Shown here: piece by piece, positions 1 to 6,200 of the stretch
How positions within the stretch are numbered: the stretch's first letter is position 1
Layout of the letters: the number at the start of each line of letters is the position of its first letter
NCBI GenBank assembly: GCA_023443455.1
Contig: JAEZUE010000106.1
Span: 1 to 6,274 of the forward strand
Reading direction: 5' to 3'
DNA length: 6,274 bases
From: Verrucomicrobiota bacterium
Lineage (GTDB): Bacteria; Verrucomicrobiota; Verrucomicrobiia; Opitutales; Opitutaceae
The notes under the pieces: generated by a model
Told to the model about the DNA's origin: nothing
Seen by the model: the letters and a program-made list of their open reading frames with translations, nothing else
The model's database searches: none
Program-made: the position numbers and the translations under genes

Positions 1-231
1 GGGCTGGGATGGCGGCGATGATGGCGCGCGGGGTCACTGGCGCTTGCGGGGCGCGTGGGCGAGGGGGGGCTTCGGCGGGTGCGATGGGGGCCCGTCGCTT
101 GCTGGCATGTGGGGGCTCGTGGGCACGGGAGCCGGTCGCCCAGCAGGCGTAGGAGGTTGTTCGATCCGTGGGGGGGCCGGGTGGCGGTGCCTCCTAGGAA
201 ACAGCATCTGCCCTGCTTCTTCCCGTCCGGG

Positions 232-247
232 GCAAAACGCGTTTTGC
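232..247. promoter_or_regulatory. Perfect 16-bp palindrome, possible operator
   Basis: GCAAAACGCGTTTTGC is exactly self-complementary and carries A4/T4 arms inside otherwise very GC-rich DNA. A second dyad, GCATCG-T-CGATGC, lies 10 bp to the right at 258-270. Two-fold symmetry of this length fits a binding site for a dimeric repressor or activator. It lies about 290 bp upstream of the start of the plus-strand gene at 535, far for a classical operator, so it may serve a gene beyond the left edge. No regulator can be assigned. Confidence 0.35.
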
Positions 248-346
248 GGTGGGGGCTGCATCGTCGATGCGCCTGCTTCGAGAATTCGACCCTCGCGGGG
301 ATGGCGGCGGGCGGGGCTTTGGGAGGGCGGGAATCGGGAGCGGCGC

Positions 347-366
347 GCGCACCTGTGACGGTGCGC
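347..366. repeat. Inverted repeat (7-bp stem, 6-nt loop)
   Basis: GCGCACC at 347-353 pairs with GGTGCGC at 360-366 around the loop TGTGAC. No T-run follows on either strand, so it does not look like an intrinsic terminator. It could be a transcript hairpin or a protein-binding dyad. Confidence 0.3.
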
Positions 367-449
367 CCGGGGGTGGCGGTGGGGGGGCGGACCATGCCGG
401 GCGTCGGAGCTTTGTCGCGGACGGGAGGATGTGCGCCTGGTTTTGTAAT

Positions 450-476
450 TTGATGATGGAGCCGATTCGCTATGCT
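450..476 (+). promoter_or_regulatory. Possible sigma70-type promoter for the gene at 535
   Basis: TTGATG at 450-455 (four of six matches to TTGACA) and TATGCT at 471-476 (four of six matches to TATAAT) are separated by 15 bp, shorter than the ideal 17. The segment is a relatively AT-rich island (440-476) in GC-rich DNA and would give a leader of about 50 nt before the ATG at 535. The match is weak and is inferred only from consensus and position. Confidence 0.3.
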
Positions 477-534
477 GTGGCCTCCCGGCCGCGACACTTC
501 GGCCCGCAATCACAAACTGTTCGATACAACTGGA

Positions 535-1143
535 ATGAAACGCATCTTCACCTGCCTTCTGCTGCTCGCTTCCGCCGCCTTCGCCGGCACTCCGCCTTTT
601 TCGGTCTCGCCACTGAAGGTGGTGCTCACGCCGGACGCCGCGCATCCCTACCGGGCCGAGGCCGGTGCGCTGCAGGACGGCAAACTGGTGTACGCACTGC
701 AGGGGCAATCGTTCGACGGTGACGCGGGCGTGGTGGCTCCGGCCAAGGGCGCGACGGCCCGCACCACGCCGTGGCAGACGCTCTCGGAGCTGCTGCCGGC
801 GTATGCGAGCGGGGATGTTGCGGCGATCCGCTCGCTCTACACCGCGGGCTCGTCGGCATTCTTCGAGCGGCTGGAGGCGAAACCGGAGCTGCGCCAGCGC
901 TGGCTCGGGATGATGGGCAAGGTTACCGGAGCCAAGTTGCTGCTCGCGTACCAAAGCGGGGATCGGGTGGTCGCCTTCGTCGAGCTTCAGGGCGGAGCGG
1001 GTGCCTGTCCCTTCGCCTTCGAGAAGGTGGGCGGGCAGTACTTGCTGACCACCGACACCGGCGGTGCCGGCGATGTGTTCTGGAACACCAGTCTCGCGTT
1101 GGCGAACTTCGGCCTGAAGCCGGGCGAGATCGTGCGACGGTAG
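535..1143 (+). CDS. Exported protein of unknown function, weakly NTF2-like
   Basis: A 202-residue protein that I cannot assign to a named family. The ATG at 535 is preferred over an in-frame ATG at 472 because it gives a textbook Sec signal peptide: MKR, a hydrophobic stretch at residues 4-16, and a likely signal peptidase I cut after AFA (15-17). The mature part is therefore probably periplasmic or secreted. Residues 80-105 form a predicted helix with the pattern 'LLPAYASGDVAAIRSLY', and residues 143-174 give strand-like 'VVAFVEL' and 'FAFEKVGGQYLLTTD'. Together these resemble NTF2-like (SnoaL/DUF4878-type) domains, but only as a pattern match. After signal cleavage only one cysteine remains (Cys158), so disulfides or haem binding are unlikely. 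The upstream ACTGGA is not a real ribosome binding site. It converges on the peptidase gene with 78 bp between the stop codons. Confidence 0.8.
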   Translation: MKRIFTCLLLLASAAFAGTPPFSVSPLKVVLTPDAAHPYRAEAGALQDGKLVYALQGQSFDGDAGVVAPAKGATARTTPWQTLSELLPAYASGDVAAIRSLYTAGSSAFFERLEAKPELRQRWLGMMGKVTGAKLLLAYQSGDRVVAFVELQGGAGACPFAFEKVGGQYLLTTDTGGAGDVFWNTSLALANFGLKPGEIVRR

Positions 1144-1221
1144 GGCGATGACGGGAGTCGGCCAAGACGGTGTGCATGGCGGGCGCCTCGGGCTCCTCCA
1201 TCTGTATCCGGCAATCGTTCC

Positions 1222-2028
1222 TCACGGTCGCTTTCGGCCCGTTCGGTTCGCCGCCTCGCCGCCGTTTTCGAAGGCGCGCAGCGTCCAAAAATCGTCGGCG
1301 AGCTCCGGGTTCGCGGCGTAGTCGTAGGGGAGCGTGAAGTAGCCCCTGCGGCCCCAGTCGCGTCCCCAGGAGTTGCGGACGACGAAGCGTTGGGTGCGGT
1401 CGTCGTAGCCGACGGCGCAGACCGAGTGGCCGTAGCATTGCTCTTCCCCCGGGCGGGGCAGGTCGACCCGGCCGGTGCGGGCGACGGCGGCGGATTCGAA
1501 GCGCTCGTGGGTGGTCATGCCGAAGACGAAGGGGAAGCCCTCGGCGAGGCATTGCCGCATCTCGGCCAGCCCCTTGACGCGGTGGTAGGAGGTGACCTGA
1601 TGGCCCGCGGCGGAGCGGTAACAGCGGGCGAGCGGCTTGCGGGCGAACTGATGGATCCGATACGGCCAGAGCTTCTCCGGGCAGACGCCCTGTTTCACGA
1701 GGCTCTTCACGCCGTTGCGGATGCGGGCGCCTTCGTCGCGGCGTTGGGTGCCCTCGAAGACGCGGGCGTTGTAGTAGACGAAGAGCCGGCTGAGGGCGAG
1801 CGGGCGGCGGCCGGCGCGTTTGGCAAGAAACTCGAGGTTGCCGACGAGGGCGTGCGCCGTGCAGCTGCCGATCGAGCCCTGGTTCTCGACGGCCGAACAG
1901 AACGGGCGCAGGTCGACCCTGGCGGGCAGACGTTTGGGCGGGTGCGCGATGGCGGCGTAGAGGCGGTCGCGGGTGTCCGGCTCGTCGCGACGCCAGCCAT
2001 ACCAGGCGGTCTCGGGTGTTTTGGCCAT
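1222..2028 (-). CDS. Papain-like C1A family cysteine peptidase
   Basis: A 268-residue cysteine peptidase that should cleave peptide bonds by a Cys-His-Asn mechanism. All four catalytic elements are visible in order: Gln50 of the oxyanion hole, nucleophile Cys56 in QGSIGSCTAHA, His201 in GHSVCAVGYDD, and Asn219 in RNSWG. The N-terminus has YGWRRDEPDTRD (10-21), like the 'GWxPDxPDxRD' opening common in bacterial C1 peptidases of the xylellain type. Only about 40 residues precede the mature-like domain, so a full papain prodomain is absent. No signal peptide or membrane segment is seen, which suggests a cytoplasmic enzyme or non-classical export. The ATG at 2028 is the natural start because the conserved opening follows at once; there is no Shine-Dalgarno sequence. 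It lies 224 bp downstream of the kinase gene on the same strand and may have its own promoter. Substrate unknown. Confidence 0.92.
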   Translation of the reverse strand: MAKTPETAWYGWRRDEPDTRDRLYAAIAHPPKRLPARVDLRPFCSAVENQGSIGSCTAHALVGNLEFLAKRAGRRPLALSRLFVYYNARVFEGTQRRDEGARIRNGVKSLVKQGVCPEKLWPYRIHQFARKPLARCYRSAAGHQVTSYHRVKGLAEMRQCLAEGFPFVFGMTTHERFESAAVARTGRVDLPRPGEEQCYGHSVCAVGYDDRTQRFVVRNSWGRDWGRRGYFTLPYDYAANPELADDFWTLRAFENGGEAANRTGRKRP

Positions 2029-2219
2029 GGTGGACGGCGGGGGCGGTCAGCGCTCGAAGGCGGAGAACCGGAGGTTGGTGAACCGGGCGAGGCCGTCGCC
2101 TTGGTGGAAGGCGGGAGGCGGGTTGGGCGCACGGAGGTTCATGTTCGGGAGAGGAGCGGTGGCGGGTGGAGGAGGGACCGCAACCATGACCCGATCATGC
2201 GGAAGATCGAATACGATGT

Positions 2220-2249
2220 GGAGCGCCCGGCCCGCAGGCGGGGCGCTCC
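2220..2249 (-). terminator. Hairpin just downstream of the histidine kinase gene
   Basis: GGAGCGCCC at 2220-2228 and GGGCGCTCC at 2241-2249 form a perfect 9-bp GC-rich stem around a 12-nt loop. On the minus strand it begins 3 nt after the kinase stop codon. This suits a transcript 3' end, but the sequence after the stem has no T-run, so it is a weak intrinsic terminator at best. It may instead block 3' exonucleases or work with Rho. Confidence 0.4.
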
Positions 2250-2252
2250 GCC

Positions 2253-3620
2253 TCAACCGGTTGGGAGCTCGATGGTTACGGCGAGGCCGCGGCGCTCGGT
2301 CCGGTTCTCCGCCCAGATGCGACCGCCGTGCAGGGCGACGATGCTGTGCGCGATGGCCAGGCCGAGGCCGGATCCCTCGCTGGTGCCGGACGGGCGTTCG
2401 CCCAGTTGGACAAAACGTTCGAAGATGCGCTCGAGCGCGGCCGGCGGGACTCCGGGCCCTTCGTCGGTGAGCGTGATCCGCCAGCTTCCGTTTTCGATCG
2501 TCGAAGCGAGGCCGATGGCGCCGCCCGCAGGGGTGAACTTGAGGGCGTTGCTCAGGAGGTTGAGCAGCACGCGGCGCAGCCAACCGGCATCGAACAACGC
2601 CGAGCCGGGGTCGTTGGCGGCAAGGGCGAAGTGCAGGCCGCGGTCCTCGGCGAGGGCCTGGGCATCCTCCGCGAATTCCGCGATGAACTCGTGCGGGTTG
2701 CGCCTCTGGCGGTCGAGGGGCATCTCGCCGGCATCGGTGCGCGAGAGCAGCAGCAGGTCGTCGATGATCTTCTGCAGGCGTTGCAGCTCGGCGAGCGCCG
2801 CCTGTGCCTGGGCGAGCTGTTCCTCGCCCAGCGGCGCGCGGGCGAGTTTTTCGGCGTGGAGGCGGGCGAGGGCGAGCGGGGTCTTGAGCTCGTGCGAGGC
2901 TTCGGCGGTGAAACGCCGGATCTGGGTGAAGGCGCTCTCGAGTCGGTCGAAGGTGTGGTTGAGCAGGCGGGCCAGCTCGGAGAGCTCGTCCCGCCCGGCG
3001 GGCACGGGAATGCGGGCGGAAAAGTTCTCGGCGCTGATGCGGGTGGCGGTCTGCTCGATCGCGCGCACGGGGCGCAGGGCCCACCGGCTGAAGGCGTAGC
3101 CGAGCCCGAGGCTCGCCAGGGAGACGCCGAGTCCGAGGCCGAACAGGGCCCACGTCTGTTGCGACAGCAGCTCCTGGGTTTGCGCCAGCGGCGAGGCGAC
3201 CTGGATCGCGACGGCACCATGCTGGAAACGACTGACGCGGACCGAGCCGATCTCCTCGATCTCGAGCGTGCGCGGTGCGGAGCCGGCGGGCAGGAGCGGC
3301 AGTCGTTCGTTGCCCAGGTTGTTCGAGCGGAACAGCACCTCCCCGTCGTCGCCATTGACCTGGAACAGGTACATCGACGCGTCGATCGCCGTGTGCTCGC
3401 CCAGCACCGTCAACGTCGCCGCATCGAGCTGGTGGGTACGCGGAGGCGCGAGCCGGTCCGCCAACTCGACGAACTCCGCCGTGTTGAGCAGGTCGAGTCC
3501 GTGCACGACCTGATGCCCCACGATCAGCCGGCCGGCCACGAGCACGACCGCCACCGTCGCGGTGGTCAGGGCCGCGTAGGTGAGCGTGAGGCGGACGGCG
3601 AAGCTGCGTAGTCGAAGCAT
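2253..3620 (-). CDS. Membrane sensor histidine kinase, HAMP-HisKA-HATPase_c
   Basis: A 455-residue inner-membrane kinase, the sensor of a two-component system whose regulator is encoded just upstream. Domains in order: first membrane helix at about 10-34; periplasmic sensor region at about 35-156; second helix at about 157-178; HAMP linker at about 178-230; HisKA dimerisation domain with phospho-accepting His243 in ASHELKTPLA; then the ATPase with N box NLLSNALKFT (354-363), G1 DEGPG (386-390), F box IFERF (399-403) and G2 GSGLG (416-420). All are intact, so it should be active. The topology and the type of regulator resemble CusS/heavy-metal sensor kinases. The sensor region contains His36, His40 and His134 but no Cys, so metal sensing is possible but unproven. 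The start lies 36 nt after the regulator stop, without a Shine-Dalgarno sequence. Confidence 0.95.
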   Translation of the reverse strand: MLRLRSFAVRLTLTYAALTTATVAVVLVAGRLIVGHQVVHGLDLLNTAEFVELADRLAPPRTHQLDAATLTVLGEHTAIDASMYLFQVNGDDGEVLFRSNNLGNERLPLLPAGSAPRTLEIEEIGSVRVSRFQHGAVAIQVASPLAQTQELLSQQTWALFGLGLGVSLASLGLGYAFSRWALRPVRAIEQTATRISAENFSARIPVPAGRDELSELARLLNHTFDRLESAFTQIRRFTAEASHELKTPLALARLHAEKLARAPLGEEQLAQAQAALAELQRLQKIIDDLLLLSRTDAGEMPLDRQRRNPHEFIAEFAEDAQALAEDRGLHFALAANDPGSALFDAGWLRRVLLNLLSNALKFTPAGGAIGLASTIENGSWRITLTDEGPGVPPAALERIFERFVQLGERPSGTSEGSGLGLAIAHSIVALHGGRIWAENRTERRGLAVTIELPTG

Positions 3621-3656
3621 CTGGGGCGGAGGGGGCGAGGCGGGTGCGGTGCCCGC

Positions 3657-4322
3657 TCAGGCGATCTGGTAGCCGGTGCCGCGCACGGTGCGGATGAGCG
3701 GCTCGTCGCCGGGCTGCTCGAGCTTCTGGCGCAGGCGGCGCACGTAGACGTCGATGAGATTGGTCTGCAGGTCGTGGCTGGCTTCCCACACGCGCTCGGC
3801 GATCATCGTGCGGGTGAGCACTCGGCCGATGTTCTGCAGGAACAACTCGAGCAGCGCGAATTCGCGGTTGGTCAGCACGACCGGTTTGCCTCCGGCGCTG
3901 GCGGTGCGCGCGAGCAGATCGATGCGTACCCCGCGGTGCTCGAGCACGGTCGCCTTCACCGCGGCCTGGCGACGCAGCAACGAGCGCAGGCGGGCGAGCA
4001 GCTCGTCGAAGCTGAACGGTTTCGCGAGGTAGTCGTCGGCGCCGAGGTTGAGGCCCTTCACGCGATCGGCCACGGCGTCGCGTGCGCTGAGAATGAGTAC
4101 GGGCTCGTTGAAGCCCGCCGCGCGCCATTCGCGCAGCAGTTCGAGGCCGTCGCCGTCGGGCAGGCCGAGGTCGAGCACGACGGCGTCGAAGGTGTCGTCG
4201 GCGAGCGCGTCGCGCGCTTCGGCGCAGGTGCGCACGAGCTTGGTCGTGTACGTCGCCTCTCCGAGGCCGCCCAGGATGAACGTACCGACCTTCCGATCGT
4301 CTTCGACAATGAGAACTTTCAT
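3657..4322 (-). CDS. OmpR/PhoB-family response regulator
   Basis: A 221-residue DNA-binding transcription factor, partner of the kinase encoded 36 nt downstream. The receiver domain (1 to about 118) has the acidic pair Asp8/Asp9, phospho-acceptor Asp51 in VVLDLGLPDGDG, Ser80 at the switch position and Lys101 in LAKPF. The C-terminal winged helix (about 128-221) has the recognition helix region TNLIDVYVRRLRQKL and the wing VRGTGYQIA, typical of OmpR-type regulators. Its overall pattern, including 'ERVWEASHDLQTNLIDVYV', is close to the CusR/CopR heavy-metal-response subgroup; this is judged by eye. Its ATG overlaps the stop codon of the upstream MFS-cytochrome gene (ATGA at 4322-4319), suggesting translational coupling and co-transcription. 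Target promoters are unknown; autoregulation of this operon would be usual for the family. Confidence 0.95.
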   Translation of the reverse strand: MKVLIVEDDRKVGTFILGGLGEATYTTKLVRTCAEARDALADDTFDAVVLDLGLPDGDGLELLREWRAAGFNEPVLILSARDAVADRVKGLNLGADDYLAKPFSFDELLARLRSLLRRQAAVKATVLEHRGVRIDLLARTASAGGKPVVLTNREFALLELFLQNIGRVLTRTMIAERVWEASHDLQTNLIDVYVRRLRQKLEQPGDEPLIRTVRGTGYQIA

Positions 4323-6184
4323 TTTGGGGGAGGCGGCAGCTTCAGGGCGGATACGTACGCGGTCAACGCGGCGATGTCCCGCTCGGGCAATGTCTCATGG
4401 CCGGCCATCGCGGTTCCCGGAATCCCGAAACGGATCACGCGCGCGAGCTCGTCGCGGGTCTCCTCCGCGGAGGCGCGGGTCGTGCGTGGAAGCGGACCGG
4501 CGGCGAGATCGGCCGGAGTGATGGCGAGGTGTGCGGCGAGCGCACCGCGGCCGCGCGCCGCCGTGCCGTGGCAACTGGTGTAGAGCGCGGCGAAGAGCTT
4601 CTTTCCGCGCGCCGCGTCGCCCTCGTCGAGATCGGTCGGCTGCCAGCCGGCGACCTGTTCCGCACGCGCGACGGTGGTGTCGGCGCCGAGGGATTGCAGG
4701 TAGGCCAGGAGCGCCTCGCCGCGGGATTCGCCGTCGCGAAAGAGGTGGTCGTAGCGCGGCATGGTCGAGCCGGGCGCGAGTGCGCGCGGGTTGCGCAGGT
4801 GGATGCGGTTCCAGTCGGGCGAGCGGCGGTTGCCGACGTTCTGCAGATCGGGGCCTTGGCGGCGGTTGCCGGGGAGCGGCGGCGCCTCCTTGAGCATTTC
4901 CGCCAACGGTCGCGACGGGCCCCCTTGGAGTTCGTCGGCGGTGCCCGGCCGCACGAACTGCGAATGGCAATGGATGCAACCCTCCGCGATGTACACCTGC
5001 CGGCCCTGCTCGATCGGCGCGGCCTCGGACTGGTCGCCTGCGGCTGCGTGGTCCGGCCACAGGGTGAGGAGGGCGAGCATTGCCAGCGTCGCGATGCCGC
5101 GACGCGACAACAGCAGGGTGGCCGCCAATCCGCCGCCCGCGACCGCGAGAAACGCGAGCGGGATCGTGCGCTGGTCCATGGCCATGCCGATGCCCAGCGC
5201 CGAGCCGATCCAGCCGGCCAATACGTAGAGCCACGCGGCCCGCCGGCGGGTGCGCTCGCCCCCGGTCCAGCCGCGCCCGAGCGCCGGCAGCGCGACCAGC
5301 GCGGTCGAGTACAGCGAGACGCCCGCCGGATAGAGCAGGTGCAATCGCGCGGCGGGCGGTCCGCCGCGCGCCAGGGCGAATGACGCGACGAGCAGACTCG
5401 CGCCGGCGAGCAGAAGGGCGAAGCGCAGTTTTCCGCGGTCGAGCAGCCAACCGGCGAGCAGCGCGGCGGAGAGATGCACGGCGGCGTTCGCCCAGAGCTG
5501 GCCGGCGGTCGCCCAGGCGAGGGCGCGCAACTCGGCGCGTTCCTGGATCAGGAGGAATGCCGCCGAGTCGAGCCAGACGAGCAGCACCAGCGCGCCGAGC
5601 AGCCACCAGAACACGTCGCGGCCAGTTTTCGTGGGCGGCGAAATTGTGTCCGGTTCGCGCGGCTTGAGGAGCAGGGCCGCGAGCGCGCCAACCCCGCAGG
5701 CCGCGGCGCCGATCCAGGCGTGCCCAACCGGCGAAGACGCGAAGACCCACGGCAGGTTGCAGAACGCGTAGGCGACGCCCGTGCCGACGCCGGTTGCGAT
5801 CCCGAGATGGCGCGGCGGCAGCAGCCGATGGAGGTTTCCTGCGAGCTGCACGGTGAGCCAGCCGAGTCCGGCGCCGGTGATTGAGGCGACGAGGCCCAGC
5901 GGGATCGCGACCGGGGCCGCCGCCAGCGTGGCAGCCGTCGCGCAACCGGCGAAGCCCAGCGCGAGGTCGGCGCGTATCGAACCACTGGAGAAGCGTGCGG
6001 CTAGCACGCTGCCGAGCACTCCGCCGCCGCCGAGCAAGGCAAGGCCGACGCGCAGGCTCGCAGGATCGGGTGCAGCCGCCTCCATCAGGTGCAGCAGGGC
6101 GAACTCGGCGAAGAGCAGGAAGAACACATACGTCGCCGCGATGGCGACGACGGCGGGTATGTTCGTTGGGGGCCGCGACGTCAT
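4319..6184 (-). CDS. MFS-like membrane protein fused to tandem cytochrome c domains
   Basis: A 621-residue fusion. Residues 9-360 contain about twelve hydrophobic helices in two groups of six, with a cytoplasmic loop at about 174-190, as in major facilitator superfamily carriers. A thirteenth helix (363-377) ending in AAAG would put the rest in the periplasm. The first cytochrome c domain (about 388-500) has CIHCH (403-407) and a likely distal ligand Met475 in STMPRY. Its HSQFVRP, GPDLQNVG and HLRNPR segments match the CcoO (FixO) subunit of cbb3 oxidase. The second domain (about 524-615) has a degenerate motif YTSCH (535-539), Tyr replacing the first Cys, and a possible ligand Met593. The likely role is electron transfer coupled to, or placed beside, a transporter; substrate and redox partner are not evident. 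The ATG at 6184 is the only start candidate in the window, with no Shine-Dalgarno sequence. The stop overlaps the response regulator start, implying one operon. Confidence 0.88.
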   Translation of the reverse strand: MTSRPPTNIPAVVAIAATYVFFLLFAEFALLHLMEAAAPDPASLRVGLALLGGGGVLGSVLAARFSSGSIRADLALGFAGCATAATLAAAPVAIPLGLVASITGAGLGWLTVQLAGNLHRLLPPRHLGIATGVGTGVAYAFCNLPWVFASSPVGHAWIGAAACGVGALAALLLKPREPDTISPPTKTGRDVFWWLLGALVLLVWLDSAAFLLIQERAELRALAWATAGQLWANAAVHLSAALLAGWLLDRGKLRFALLLAGASLLVASFALARGGPPAARLHLLYPAGVSLYSTALVALPALGRGWTGGERTRRRAAWLYVLAGWIGSALGIGMAMDQRTIPLAFLAVAGGGLAATLLLSRRGIATLAMLALLTLWPDHAAAGDQSEAAPIEQGRQVYIAEGCIHCHSQFVRPGTADELQGGPSRPLAEMLKEAPPLPGNRRQGPDLQNVGNRRSPDWNRIHLRNPRALAPGSTMPRYDHLFRDGESRGEALLAYLQSLGADTTVARAEQVAGWQPTDLDEGDAARGKKLFAALYTSCHGTAARGRGALAAHLAITPADLAAGPLPRTTRASAEETRDELARVIRFGIPGTAMAGHETLPERDIAALTAYVSALKLPPPPK

Positions 6185-6200
6185 GGGGATGTTGCTCGAT

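Larger units (their letters stand above)
1..534. other. Intergenic G-rich region without a credible gene
   Basis: No frame here reads like a protein. The open frames on both strands are dominated by Gly, Arg, Pro and Ala from GC-rich sequence and have no recognisable motif. The plus strand is strongly G-skewed, with runs of five to seven G near 65-71, 111-115, 170-176 and 383-389. The stretch holds a perfect 16-bp palindrome at 232-247, an inverted repeat at 258-270, a 7-bp stem with a 6-nt loop at 347-366, and a possible promoter near its right end. It may be the control region of the gene at 535 plus the flank of a gene beyond the left edge. No tRNA, rRNA or known riboswitch was recognised. 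Confidence 0.55.

Noticed and set aside
472..534. Upstream in-frame ATG extending the exported protein by 21 residues
   Set aside because: It would bury the signal peptide behind a polar stretch and overlaps the possible -10 element; the ATG at 535 gives a standard signal peptide.
34..954. Minus-strand frame of 306 codons covering the left region and part of the small exported protein gene
   Set aside because: Overlaps a gene with a clear signal peptide on the other strand. The translation is Pro/Arg/His-rich and featureless, and no start context supports it.
1144..1221. Terminator between the converging genes
   Set aside because: No stable hairpin with a T-run could be found on either strand; only short GC-rich palindromes such as GGCGCC.
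1390..3099. Long plus-strand open frame (569 codons) antisense to the peptidase and kinase genes
   Set aside because: It runs across two clearly real minus-strand genes and the gap between them. Its translation is rich in Ala, Gly, Arg and Glu with no domain, as expected for antisense frames in GC-rich DNA.
2328..3611. Plus-strand open frame of 427 codons opposite the histidine kinase
   Set aside because: Exact antisense shadow of the kinase; no family resemblance.
2047..4128. Minus-strand open frame of 693 codons overlapping the kinase and regulator genes
   Set aside because: Out-of-frame reading of two genes with complete catalytic motifs. The product is a low-complexity Arg/Pro/Ala sequence. 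Only its short last part, outside the genes, was kept as a weak observation.
4397..5383. Plus-strand 328-codon frame opposite the cytochrome domains
   Set aside because: Antisense shadow without recognisable domain.
4395..5945. Minus-strand 516-codon frame inside the fusion gene
   Set aside because: Out-of-frame shadow with Arg/Ala/Pro-rich translation; the real frame carries the helices and haem motifs.
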